A stretch of 64,000 nt of DNA from Falsiroseomonas sp050563545 (GTDB lineage: Bacteria; Pseudomonadota; Alphaproteobacteria; Acetobacterales; Acetobacteraceae), in the NCBI RefSeq assembly GCF_050563545.1, contig NZ_JBNXUM010000002.1:1-64000 (forward strand), given 5' to 3'. This document shows positions 51,537 through 60,468 of the stretch, piece after piece. Below the pieces are notes generated by a model, which saw only the letters and a list, made by a program, of their open reading frames with translations, had not been told where the DNA came from and did no database searches. The position numbers were made by a program, and so were the translations under genes. Numbering within the stretch: position 1 is the first letter of the stretch; each line of letters starts with the position of its first letter.

Positions 51537-52661
51537 TCAACGCGGCGCTCCCGGTCGGGAATCGAAGTCGTGCGCCGACACCCTGGCGCGCGCGCCCGCC
51601 ACCCAGCCCATGAATATCTGGTAGCCCAACGCCAGCAGCGTGGCCCCGACGAACATCCCGAGAATCCCGCCCGTCGCCATCCCGCCGAGCGCGCCCAGCA
51701 GGATGATCGGCATCGGTGCATCGACACCACGGCCAAGCAGCAGCGGCTTGAGCACGTTGTCGGTCATGCCGGCGACCAGCAGCAGTACGGTATAGGCAAT
51801 CGCCGGCACGCTTTCATACGCGCCGCTCAGCCAGATGTAGGCGATGGCCGGTAGGGTGACGATGACGGCGGGGACCTGCGCGATACCAAGCACGAGTACG
51901 ATCAGGGCGAGCACGCCGGCCAGGGGAACGCCGGCAACCAGCATACAAAGGCCGACGATGATGGCCTGGATGAAGGCGACGCCGACGACGCCGAGGGCGA
52001 CGGCGCGAATGGTGGCGACCGACAGCGCGACGAGTGCCGGTCCGCGCGCTTCGCCGGCAAGCCGCGCGAAGATCGCCTGGCTGGCGCGGCCGCCTGCCTC
52101 GCCGAACGCCATGATGACGCCGGCAATGGCGAAGGATGCCAGCAGTTGCAGCATGCCGCCGCCGATGCTCGCGATGAAGCCTAGCGCGGCCGCCGCCAAT
52201 TCGCCGATCTTGGGCTGCAGGGTCCGCACCAGCGCGGGCAGATCTGCGTATGCCTGGGCCCAGACAGCATGCGCGCGGCTGCCGACGACCGGCCAGGTCG
52301 CCAGGGAATCAGGCGGCGGCGGTATCGCGAGCGAGTTGGTCTGCACGCCGGTGATCACGTGCTGCACCGAATCGCCGAGCGAGCTCATCAGCAGTGCCGT
52401 CGGCGCGACGATCAGCAAGATGGCGAGGAGGACCAGCAGGGTCGATGCCAGCCCCTTCCTCCCACCGATCCTGCCGGCGATGGCCTGCTGCAAGGGATAC
52501 AGCGTCACCGCCAGGATCAGCGCCCAGGCCATAAGCGCCAGGAAGGGCGAGAACACCTGATAGCACAGCATGACCATGGCCAGGATCAGGCCGGCTCGAA
52601 TCAGCACTTCGAGGAAGCGGGAAGCGATGCGGTCCTCGAAGTCGGGATCAGTCGGGCTCAT
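51537..52661 (-). CDS. AI-2E family transporter
   Basis: A 374-residue protein with about eight hydrophobic helices. The family features are an N-terminal paired helix with FLALMAWALILAVTLYPLQQ, a soluble middle segment, VPLAGVLALIVLVLGIAQVP and the C-terminal GALGGMATGGILGMFVGATL. Members were named for AI-2 export but several carry other solutes or Na+/H+. It converges on the lipoprotein esterase gene. The 170 bases to the phosphoesterase gene hold nothing obvious. Confidence 0.9.
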   Translation of the reverse strand: MSPTDPDFEDRIASRFLEVLIRAGLILAMVMLCYQVFSPFLALMAWALILAVTLYPLQQAIAGRIGGRKGLASTLLVLLAILLIVAPTALLMSSLGDSVQHVITGVQTNSLAIPPPPDSLATWPVVGSRAHAVWAQAYADLPALVRTLQPKIGELAAAALGFIASIGGGMLQLLASFAIAGVIMAFGEAGGRASQAIFARLAGEARGPALVALSVATIRAVALGVVGVAFIQAIIVGLCMLVAGVPLAGVLALIVLVLGIAQVPAVIVTLPAIAYIWLSGAYESVPAIAYTVLLLVAGMTDNVLKPLLLGRGVDAPMPIILLGALGGMATGGILGMFVGATLLALGYQIFMGWVAGARARVSAHDFDSRPGAPR

Positions 52662-52831
52662 GGCAGGCCTCTCGTGTCACGCTGGACGGCGGCGTCGCGC
52701 GATTCAGGGGCAGCGCCTTCTGCCCGTCTCCGTCGTGAGGCCGCCTGCTTTCCCGCTTCCGTAGGCGACGCGATCGAGCGGAGTTGCAGTGTCGGCGTCC
52801 GCGGCATGACGCGGCCACGGAACTCGACGTA

Positions 52832-54679
52832 TCAAGACATTCCAATGCTCGCTTCATTTCGGAAGAAGTGCTCGGTTCGTCGATTCTCTTCGCTGCGAAA
52901 GTCATTTCTGCCTTCGGATATCGCATCGAAGTCAATTTTCGCAGCAATGACGGCGCGGCACGTCATGTATGCCTTCGTCGCGGGTGTCTCTATCTCGTCC
53001 ATGTATCGCTGGACAATTTCCACCATCTCCGCCTTGCGCCGGAAAAGGCTCAGCTGACCTTCATACGTATTGTTCTGTTGGGAGAGGAGTCGGGTTGTGC
53101 ATTGCGCAAAATCTTCGCCGCCGCACCACGCCGGCAATCTTGCGCGGTTGTGCGCCCGAACGTCCGCCGGCGTGTATGAGCTAGCCTGCACAAGGGCGCG
53201 GAGCATCTCGTCCATGTAGAGCTGCGCCTGCTGGAACAGTGGAAGATCGCAGGTGTCGCAATCCGGCCTGATCGACTGCATCAGCCACCCGAAGAGGCTG
53301 CCTCGAGAGTTCCTCTGCTGTCTGACGATGGCATTATCGTGCGCCATGATCTCGTCCACGTCGATGAGCGACTGCCTGCAGGCCTGACCTACCCAGGCTG
53401 CGAGCAATTCGTCGTCGCTACGGACCGCACTCCCGGCCGTGGGCATCAAGTCGCCCCGGACCAGCAGGCGGTTCGCGCGGTCGTCGTAGGCGAAGCTGAC
53501 GCGCCGGTAGGCGATCGGCCAGTCCGACAGCGAGCTTACGTTGAGTTCGAGCACGGGACGCAGCCCGGGCAGCCGGTGTTCCGCCCAGAAGCCACGATGC
53601 GTATGGCCGGAAAGGTAGACGAGCGGGTTACGAACGTCGGACATCATCCCGTACATCAGCAACCGTGTCTGCAATTCGAGCGACTGCCAGTTGTGGTGGC
53701 CAGCGAACACGACGATGTCGCCCTGCGTGACGGCTTCTCTGATCCACGGTGCGACGGCACGGAGCTGATCGGCGCGGATATGTCCCAGGCTGCCGGCGCT
53801 GCGTCCCATGATCGTGTCCCAGGTGCTGACGAGCGGGCCCGCTTGGTTCGTGTCGAGCGCGATGACAACGACGCCCCGCGTTGCCCCCGGCGCCCGCGGT
53901 AGTCGCAGGCGCTGCGCGATGAACGAATTGGCATAGTCGCGTCCGTCGATCAGATGCGCCTCTATGCCTGACACGAACGCGTCTGGATCGGGGTTGCGCC
54001 AGCTGACGCTTCGATCACCGGAAGAGGGTGGCGGCACGAGACCTGCGCCACGCGGTGCGACGCGGGCTTGGCCCGTGATGTACCGTGTGATGAAGTCGGG
54101 TTTGATGAACGCTTCCCTGTCTGTCCTGTGTGCGAGGTCCCCAGGTGTCGCGCCCCGGCGGCAGGCGCGGTTCCACCGATCTGCTCCGGGATCGAGTGAA
54201 GAGACCTGGAGATCGTAGGCGAAGATACCGAACAAAAGGCCGTCGTGATTGCCGGGCAGGATCGCGCCAGGCCGGTTCGCTGCACCGAAGACCTTGCCGA
54301 TGCGCTCTGCCTCTGTACGACAGGACATGTCCAGGACATCGCCGAGGTGAATGAACGGTTCTGTCGGGTGGTTCTGCAATGCCCACTCGAGAATGCGGCG
54401 TCCGAAGAGCGTCTGCTGTGGTGGGCGCTGGCTCACCTCGACATAAGCGTCAATCGCACTCGCGTTATCGAGCAATGGGTAGCCTGTCGATTCGTGCTCC
54501 TGGGTGTCACTGACCACGACGATGGGGGAAGTCAGCGCGACGTAGTTGCCGCCAGGCTCCGGTCCAGGCACCTGTTGCGGGACGAAGCCATTGCGGCATC
54601 CCGTGAGGAGCGACGCTCCCAGCGCGCCCGCCAGCAGGGATCGGCGATTTCGCGGTTGCTCCATCGAGGAAATGTCCAT
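52832..54679 (-). CDS. Lipoprotein metallophosphoesterase with a long C-terminal extension
   Basis: A 615-residue calcineurin-type phosphoesterase. A lipoprotein signal (LLAGALGASLLTGC, lipobox LTGC) is followed by the metal motifs VVVSDTQEH, HLGDVLDM, ILPGNHDG, FAGHHNW and LSGHTHRGF, in the usual order over residues 50-400. The last 200 residues, with paired cysteines (RPDCDTCDLP; AWCGGEDFAQCTTR), match nothing I know. A strong GGGGAGGATC site fixes ATG 54679. The region is visibly less GC-rich and less codon-biased than its neighbours, which points to recent acquisition. The substrate is unknown. Confidence 0.85.
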   Translation of the reverse strand: MDISSMEQPRNRRSLLAGALGASLLTGCRNGFVPQQVPGPEPGGNYVALTSPIVVVSDTQEHESTGYPLLDNASAIDAYVEVSQRPPQQTLFGRRILEWALQNHPTEPFIHLGDVLDMSCRTEAERIGKVFGAANRPGAILPGNHDGLLFGIFAYDLQVSSLDPGADRWNRACRRGATPGDLAHRTDREAFIKPDFITRYITGQARVAPRGAGLVPPPSSGDRSVSWRNPDPDAFVSGIEAHLIDGRDYANSFIAQRLRLPRAPGATRGVVVIALDTNQAGPLVSTWDTIMGRSAGSLGHIRADQLRAVAPWIREAVTQGDIVVFAGHHNWQSLELQTRLLMYGMMSDVRNPLVYLSGHTHRGFWAEHRLPGLRPVLELNVSSLSDWPIAYRRVSFAYDDRANRLLVRGDLMPTAGSAVRSDDELLAAWVGQACRQSLIDVDEIMAHDNAIVRQQRNSRGSLFGWLMQSIRPDCDTCDLPLFQQAQLYMDEMLRALVQASSYTPADVRAHNRARLPAWCGGEDFAQCTTRLLSQQNNTYEGQLSLFRRKAEMVEIVQRYMDEIETPATKAYMTCRAVIAAKIDFDAISEGRNDFRSEENRRTEHFFRNEASIGMS

Positions 54680-54985
54680 TGATCCTCCCCGACATTCCCT
54701 AGATGCGCTGGAGCGAAAGGGTGCGCCTATTTGAAGGCTTTGCACCTATCAAAATCGGGCGCGCATGGCCGACCGACGCCTGCTGGTAGTGGCGGCGGCC
54801 GGGCGTGTTACCCGACGACCCGATTTGACAGCCAAACCTACCCGCCGTTGCGAATTTTCTGGCCGGTTCTCCAAATCAGTCCAAGATGATACGTCGGCTC
54901 GCCGATACGACTGCGAGGTCGCGCCGCCTCATCGATGTCGCAAAGGCACGATCGGCGGCGCGTTCAAAGGAAGGCTCTGCTCCCG
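54680..54985. other. Divergent intergenic region with a possible sigma-70 promoter
   Basis: About 305 bases between the phosphoesterase and lipoprotein hydrolase genes, A/T-richer than most of the window. TTGACA at 54825-54830 followed after 19 bases by GCGAAT is a possible, weak promoter for the rightward gene. No coding frame is convincing here. Confidence 0.4.
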
Positions 54986-56134
54986 ATGGCTATCGGCATG
55001 GTCCGGCGCTGCCTGAGGCTCGGCCTGTGTGTCGCTGCAATGGGCGGCTGCACGTCGACGCCGCTGCTGGCCCCCGACCTTGCGGCTCCGCCAGCCATGT
55101 TGGTGCCCGCAGGCGCCGCCGGCGTGGTGGACTTTCGCGCCCGTTTTCGCGAGATACTCTGTGCCGTCACCCCGCCGGATTCGACCCGCACCTGCCAAGC
55201 CATGTTGCACAGGCTTGGCGGCGAGGCTCAGCCAAGTGGGCGGCCAGTCTGGCAAGGACCGCCGCGCCTCCCGCTGCGCCTGGCCATCGTTCCCGGCTAT
55301 GGCGCGGACTGTTTTGCGGGCCTGGTCACCATCCTCGGCGACGCCCGCGCGCATCTGGCCACCATCGGCTGGCAGAGCATCGAAGTGCCAGTCGAGGGTC
55401 TGTCCTCCTCGACGCGGAACGCCGAGCTCATCCGTAATCGCGTACTCGCGGAGCCGCTCGCGCCAGGCGAACGCCTGGTCCTGGTCGGCTATTCCAAGGG
55501 CACGGCAGACATGCTGGAAGCCCTGGCGCGCTACCCAGAGATCCGCCCTCACATCGCGGCCGCCGTCAGCCTGGCCGGCACGGTCGCGGGCTCGCCGCTG
55601 GCGGACAATCCACCGCGCTTGTTGCCATGGCTGGCGCGCAACGCGCCGGGCTCCGGATGCGACGAAGGCGACGGTCGCGCCTTCGAGAGCCTCAGGCGGT
55701 CCACGCGTCTCGCGGCACTTGCGAGCTATTCCCCCTCGTCGAGTGGCGTGCCGATGTTCTCGCTCGGGGCTTTCACCGCGCGGCAGGATACCTCCTCCAT
55801 ATTGGTGCCGATGCATGACCGGTTGTCCGCGATGGATCCACGCAACGACAGCCAGACCTTGTTCACCGACCAGGTGATTCCGGGTTCCGTGCTGCTCGGC
55901 TACCTGAACGCCGACCATTGGGCGGTGGGACTTCCGCTCGACCAGGCACGGCCATTGCTCGCGGCCCTCTTCACCGACCGCAATGCGTTCCCGCGCCCTG
56001 CCATGCTGGAGGCCGTGATGCGCATCGTCGAGGAGACGCTGCTGGACGGCTCGCCTTCGTTCTCGCCGCCGCCCTCGCTGGCGGGACGGCGTCGAGCTGG
56101 CAGTGAATTGCGCTGGCCGAGCTCGCGCGAGTGA
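54986..56134 (+). CDS. Lipoprotein alpha/beta hydrolase
   Basis: A 382-residue protein with lipoprotein signal (LGLCVAAMGGC, Cys about 22). The hydrolase core has LAIVPGYGADC (oxyanion turn), elbow LVGYSKGTADMLEAL (Ser about 168 in GYSKG) and a late His in LNADHWAVGLPL. It is the third hydrolase of this island module and the second lipoprotein, but is unlike the other two outside the motifs. ATG at 54986 begins the signal peptide. The mature enzyme should act in the periplasm or at the outer membrane; the substrate is unknown. Confidence 0.8.
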   Translation: MAIGMVRRCLRLGLCVAAMGGCTSTPLLAPDLAAPPAMLVPAGAAGVVDFRARFREILCAVTPPDSTRTCQAMLHRLGGEAQPSGRPVWQGPPRLPLRLAIVPGYGADCFAGLVTILGDARAHLATIGWQSIEVPVEGLSSSTRNAELIRNRVLAEPLAPGERLVLVGYSKGTADMLEALARYPEIRPHIAAAVSLAGTVAGSPLADNPPRLLPWLARNAPGSGCDEGDGRAFESLRRSTRLAALASYSPSSSGVPMFSLGAFTARQDTSSILVPMHDRLSAMDPRNDSQTLFTDQVIPGSVLLGYLNADHWAVGLPLDQARPLLAALFTDRNAFPRPAMLEAVMRIVEETLLDGSPSFSPPPSLAGRRRAGSELRWPSSRE

Positions 56135-56319
56135 CGCTGCTGGAGCGCGTGGCGGAAGCCGCGACTGGCGGAATCATCATCGGCTTCCTCGGCGTCGCAC
56201 TTGGACCGGCCGTCGCGCTGCTATCACGGCGGTCGGCAGTTGGACGCTGCCGCTACTCGCCGCTGTGGTGCGGCTTGCGATTGACGCTGCCGCCCTCGCG
56301 CCGCGGCTCCGTACGGTGA
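56131..56319 (+). CDS. Small membrane protein, possibly frameshifted
   Basis: A 62-residue frame from GTG 56131 that overlaps the previous stop, with the hydrophobic helix GGIIIGFLGVALGPAVALLS. Past residue 35 the frame becomes Arg/Ser-rich, while another frame (from about 56225) continues hydrophobic (WTLPLLAAVVRLAID). A longer two-helix protein may have been broken by a frameshift. The first helix loosely recalls the end of AI-2E family proteins. Weak evidence only. Confidence 0.3.
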   Translation: MTLLERVAEAATGGIIIGFLGVALGPAVALLSRRSAVGRCRYSPLWCGLRLTLPPSRRGSVR

Positions 56320-56452
56320 CGTAGCGGCGTGGCTCCAGCTCCGGGGGAAGCGGGACCCAGATGCAACCCTGGCCGCGCACCGCCGTCAGTGGATTGCCGT
56401 CGCACGATGTCGAACGCCCTGGAGCGACGCGTTGCCTGCAGGAGGCCAGATC

Positions 56453-57061
56453 GTGCACATCAACCTGCGCCGGTATCCCGTGATCGGGGTCGACCGTGAC
56501 GTCGTCGAAAAGTCGGTCAGCGACGAACTGCTGCCGGCCCTGAAAGCCCTGCCAGGCGTCGAGGCGTATGTGGCGTTCTGGGATGGTTCGGGCGCCGGGG
56601 TCAGCGTCAGCGGCGCCGCTGACGCGGAGGCGGCGTACCGCTCGACCAACGCGGCTCGGCAATGGCTGGCAGGGCACCTGGACTTCTTTCCCCGCCGCGG
56701 CGACGAATTCTCGGGCGAGTGCTTCGTGAGGGAGGAAGCGCCCAGGCGAGCCTCACCGGGCGAGCCGCTTCCTTACGTCCTTGTCCGCGTGCTGGCCGGT
56801 GTCCCGGCAACCCAGGACACCCGAGCCTTCGTCGAGCAGCGGACGCTGCCGATGATCGCGCGCTCCCCGGGCTTCCGGGCAGTCTGGATGGCGCGAAGCG
56901 ACCGCGAACCGGACCAGGCAGTGGTTGCCACATTCTTCGACACGCCAGACGAGGCCCTGGCCTGCCACGAAGCGGCCGTGGCGCTGCTGCGTGAAGGCCT
57001 GCCGACGGTTTCTCTTACCCAGCTTCTGCATGGCCGGGCGGTGATCGCGAGCGTCGCCTGA
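56453..57061 (+). CDS. Tandem ABM-like (dimeric alpha+beta barrel) protein
   Basis: A 202-residue protein from GTG 56453 with a perfect AGGAGG site. Two halves each read as a ferredoxin-like antibiotic-monooxygenase-type fold. The first is INLRRYPVIGVDRDVVEKSV...LPALKALPGVEAYVAFWDG; the second is YVLVRVLAGVPATQDTRAFV...PMIARSPGFRAVWMARSD. Such proteins fold as intramolecular barrels and act as small monooxygenases, heme-degrading enzymes or sensors. No catalytic residues are recognisable. It stands alone between the hydrolase module and mlrC. Confidence 0.65.
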   Translation: MHINLRRYPVIGVDRDVVEKSVSDELLPALKALPGVEAYVAFWDGSGAGVSVSGAADAEAAYRSTNAARQWLAGHLDFFPRRGDEFSGECFVREEAPRRASPGEPLPYVLVRVLAGVPATQDTRAFVEQRTLPMIARSPGFRAVWMARSDREPDQAVVATFFDTPDEALACHEAAVALLREGLPTVSLTQLLHGRAVIASVA

Positions 57062-57095
57062 GCCTAAGCGGCCGCTGGTCGGATGCGCGGCTCCG

Positions 57096-58607
57096 TCACG
57101 CTCTGCCGTCGTCGACGCGGCGACCGGGATCGATTGGCCGCACACCCGGGCGCAGGCGGCGATAGGCATAGCCGCGGAGATCCGCGAGGTTCAGACCCGG
57201 CGCGGCCGCGACGATGATGCGAGCGGCCATCGCCTCGTATTCCGCGCGGAAGTGCACGGTGCTCTTGAGCACGACGATGGCGACCTGCCGCGGGTCGATC
57301 CCGGCATGCCGCAGTATCGCCGTGTCCGCCGCCTGCAGGCGCCGCTCCGAGACCAGCACGCGCACGCCTCGATGCCGAAGCAGGGCGGTGGCGCCGACGT
57401 CCCAGCGGATGCCGCGATACATCGGGCCGACGGCCGTGATGCGGCCGTCGGCGAGGCGCGCGACGGTGAAGCTGGCTTCCACCGGCGCCTCGCCGGGCAC
57501 CGTGGCGGCATGGGCGCCGAGTCGAAAAGGCGCGGCGGCACCTGCGCCGATCGCATGGGCCTGACTCACGGCCGCGGGGTCGTGCAGCAGGGCGAACACC
57601 GCATCGGGTGCGTCCAGCGCGATCAACTCGCGCAGCAGGCCGACCGTGTCGCCCATCCCGCCCGCGCCAGGATTGTCCTGCGTGTCGGCGACGACGACGG
57701 GCCGCCCGGCCGCGTGCCTCGCCGCGGCGATCGCTTCCCGGATTGCCGCCTCCGGACCGGGCAACGCGGCGTCGAACTCGTGCTCCGCCTGCAGCAGCCA
57801 GCGCGCGATGTCATCCGCTGCCCGCTCGGCATCCGCCGCTACGCCTGCAAGGACGACGATCGCGGGCCCGGCATAGGGCACGTCGGCCGGAGGAAAACCG
57901 AGCGCCAGCTCGGCGCCGGCGATGCCCTGGTGCCGCCCCAGGGCCTCGCAGGCTTCGAAGAGCCGGGCGGCGGGGCCCGTTGTCGTTCCCTGAGCATGTA
58001 GAGGGATGAGGAAAGGCAGCGAGCGGAAGGCACTGTGGAAGCGCTCGCCAGCCATGCAGCGCATGAGCAGCGCCGCGGCACGCGCCCCTGTGACATCCAT
58101 GTCGAGGTGCGGATAGGTGCGAAAGGTCGCCAGCCCGTCCAGCGCCGCCACGCGTTCGGGCGAGAGATTGGCATGTAGGTCGAGGCTCGCCACCACCGGC
58201 ACGTCGGGTCCGAGCCGCGCGCGCAACCGCCGCAGCAGCGTCAGTTCCGGATCAAGATCGTCCTCGGCCACCATCGCCCCATGCAGGTCGAGGTAGACGC
58301 CGTCGAGCGAAGGCACCTTCGCGATGCCGTCGAGGATCAAGCCTGCGATCGTCTCGAAGGCGTCGCGCGTGACCGGACCGCAGGGCACGGCGCTGGCCCA
58401 GGCGACGGGATGCAGCTCGTGCCTCGCCGCGGAGAGCGCTTGCATCGCGCCAGCGATCGGCACGTTCAGCCCACCGAGCACCGGAGCCATGTCGTTCCCC
58501 CTGGTCAGCCCGGGCAGCGTGCCCGGTCGCAGGAACGAGGCGAGGTCCGCCGGGATCGGCGAGAAGGTGTTGGTCTCGTGGAAAAAGCCGGCGAGCGCGA
58601 CCTTCAT
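57096..58607 (-). CDS. mlrC: M81-family metallopeptidase (MlrC-like)
   Basis: A 503-residue MlrC-family protein. VALAGFFHETNTFSPIPADL at the N-terminus, YLDLHGAMVAEDDLDPE, SLDLHANLSPERV, RTYPHLDMDVTGARAA and ADTQDNPGAGGMGDTVGLLR are the family blocks, including zinc ligands. MlrC completes breakdown of linearised microcystin; most relatives act on unknown peptides. ATG at 58607 overlaps the stop of the upstream ABC receptor gene by four bases, so the pair is translated together, which suggests uptake and cleavage of a peptide. Confidence 0.92.
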   Translation of the reverse strand: MKVALAGFFHETNTFSPIPADLASFLRPGTLPGLTRGNDMAPVLGGLNVPIAGAMQALSAARHELHPVAWASAVPCGPVTRDAFETIAGLILDGIAKVPSLDGVYLDLHGAMVAEDDLDPELTLLRRLRARLGPDVPVVASLDLHANLSPERVAALDGLATFRTYPHLDMDVTGARAAALLMRCMAGERFHSAFRSLPFLIPLHAQGTTTGPAARLFEACEALGRHQGIAGAELALGFPPADVPYAGPAIVVLAGVAADAERAADDIARWLLQAEHEFDAALPGPEAAIREAIAAARHAAGRPVVVADTQDNPGAGGMGDTVGLLRELIALDAPDAVFALLHDPAAVSQAHAIGAGAAAPFRLGAHAATVPGEAPVEASFTVARLADGRITAVGPMYRGIRWDVGATALLRHRGVRVLVSERRLQAADTAILRHAGIDPRQVAIVVLKSTVHFRAEYEAMAARIIVAAAPGLNLADLRGYAYRRLRPGVRPIDPGRRVDDGRA

Positions 58608-60175
58608 CCGGCGCGCCGCACGCCGTGGAAGACGACGCCGCCCTCGACCATATCGACGAGGTCGCTGCGCCAGGCCATGGCGCGGCGGATCAGGCCGAGG
58701 GGGATGTAGGGCACGTCCTCGAACATAGTGGCCTGCATCTCGTCGCAGATGCGCTTCTGCGCGGCGGGGTCCGGAGCCTCGAACCAGGCGTCGCGCAAGG
58801 TCTCGAGCCGCGACGAGGTTGGCCAGCCGAACCACGCGCTGCGTCCGTTGCCGCGCAAGGCGAGGTTGGACGCGGGGCTCGCCATGTCGAGGCCGGGGAA
58901 GCCGGAGTGGTGCACGTTCCAGCCACCCCGGTCGGGCGGTGCCGTCGAGGTGCGGCGCTGCAGGACCGTGTTCCAGTCTAGAACCTGATAGTCGAGGTTT
59001 ATCCCGATCCGGCGGAACATGTCGGCGGCAACCTCCGTCACAGCCTTGATCTCAGGCACGTCGCTGACGCCGAGGAACACGACCCGCTCGCCGTTATAGC
59101 CCGCGGCCGCGAGGTCGCGACGCACGCGCCCGAGGTCGCGCGGGCCGGTGAGACGATCCATGCCCACCTCGCTCGCCATCGGCATGCCGGGCGTGAAAGC
59201 GCCGCAGCGCGCATCCCACATCGCGGGGTCAGTGCCGGCCGCCGCGATCATGTAGTCCTGCTGCGCGACCGCGCCGATGATGGCCCGACGGATGGCGGGA
59301 TTGTCGAAGGGCGGGTGCAGGTGGTTGAAGCGCAGGAACTGGAGCGCGCCGGTGGGATCGAGCACCCGCACCGTCACCCGGCGGTTACGGCGAAGCAGCG
59401 GCAGCATGTCGGGCGTGGGGCGTTCCCACCAATCGACCTCGCCGGCCGCGAGGGCGGCGGCGGCCGTTGAGGGATCGGGGATGATCACCCACTCGACACG
59501 GTCGAAATGCGCGACCTTCGGACCTGCCGTCATGCTGGGCTGCCCGCCCTGGCGCGGCACGTAGCCGTCGAACCGCTCATAAACCACACGGTTGCCCTGG
59601 GACCATTCTCCCGCGACGAAGCGGAAGGGCCCGCTCCCCACCATCTCTGTCACGCGCGTGCCGGCGTCGGTTCGGGCGAGACGCTCGGGCATGATGCAGG
59701 GCATGTTCACGCCCGGCTTGCCCAGGGCCTCGGGCAGCAACGGGAAGGCGCGTTTCATGCGGAACTGGACGACGCGGTCCGATGCGGCCGACAACTCGTC
59801 CGTCGCGGCCATCAGCGCGGCGCCGTACGCATCGCGGGCGGCCCAGCGACGAATGCTGGCGACCGCATCCGCCGCACGGACCGGCTCCCCGTCGTGGAAG
59901 CGCAAGCCTTCGCGCAGGGTCAACCGCCACAGGCGGCCTTCCTGCTCCGCGACGTGCCCCTCCAGCATCTGGGGCTGGATGCGATACGCGGCATCCATGC
60001 CATAGAGCGTGTCGAAGACGAGGTAGCCGTGGTTGCGCGTGATGTTCGCGCTTGTCCAGACGGGATCGAGGATGGCCAGATCGGCCTGGGGCACGAAGCG
60101 CAGCACGGCCGCCGCCCGGGCAATCCGAGGTGCCAAGCCCGCGGCCAATGCCGCCATCAATGGGCGCCGACGCAT
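58604..60175 (-). CDS. ABC transporter substrate-binding protein, oligopeptide type
   Basis: A 523-residue family 5 solute-binding protein with a signal peptide (ALAAGLAPRIARAAA), then LDPVWTSANITRNHGYLVFD, GLRFHDGEPVRAADAVASIR, GSGPFRFVAGEW and FNHLHPPFDNPAIRRAIIGA, the standard SBP_bac_5 blocks. It binds di- or oligopeptides or similar in the periplasm. The permease and ATPase genes are absent from the island, so it must use other components. It is translationally coupled to mlrC. Confidence 0.92.
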   Translation of the reverse strand: MRRRPLMAALAAGLAPRIARAAAVLRFVPQADLAILDPVWTSANITRNHGYLVFDTLYGMDAAYRIQPQMLEGHVAEQEGRLWRLTLREGLRFHDGEPVRAADAVASIRRWAARDAYGAALMAATDELSAASDRVVQFRMKRAFPLLPEALGKPGVNMPCIMPERLARTDAGTRVTEMVGSGPFRFVAGEWSQGNRVVYERFDGYVPRQGGQPSMTAGPKVAHFDRVEWVIIPDPSTAAAALAAGEVDWWERPTPDMLPLLRRNRRVTVRVLDPTGALQFLRFNHLHPPFDNPAIRRAIIGAVAQQDYMIAAAGTDPAMWDARCGAFTPGMPMASEVGMDRLTGPRDLGRVRRDLAAAGYNGERVVFLGVSDVPEIKAVTEVAADMFRRIGINLDYQVLDWNTVLQRRTSTAPPDRGGWNVHHSGFPGLDMASPASNLALRGNGRSAWFGWPTSSRLETLRDAWFEAPDPAAQKRICDEMQATMFEDVPYIPLGLIRRAMAWRSDLVDMVEGGVVFHGVRRAG

Positions 60176-60468
60176 GAGAACATCTCTCCGGGGTCCAAGA
60201 TCGAAATCTAGGTGTTCCGTGGGCGCGCGCCTATTCGAAGTTGAACCTGAGGCCTGGCCGCCTTCCTCCTGCGCCGGCACTCGGCGGACTGGCAGCCCTG
60301 TCCTGTCCGCAATCGCGCAGTGGCGCCGCGATCGAGTTGGCAGCGAAGGTCGCAGCAGGGCGGAACGCAGTCCGTTGCGGTCTGACGCGAGAGGAGAATC
60401 CGGCAGTCCGGTCGCCTCGTATTCTCATGGCGAAATGGGCGGGTTGCCCCGCCACTTCCCCGACGGAA
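60176..60468. other. Intergenic stretch without a gene
   Basis: About 290 bases upstream of the ABC receptor gene. No convincing frame, repeat or RNA is visible; it presumably holds the promoter of the receptor-mlrC pair. Confidence 0.5.
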
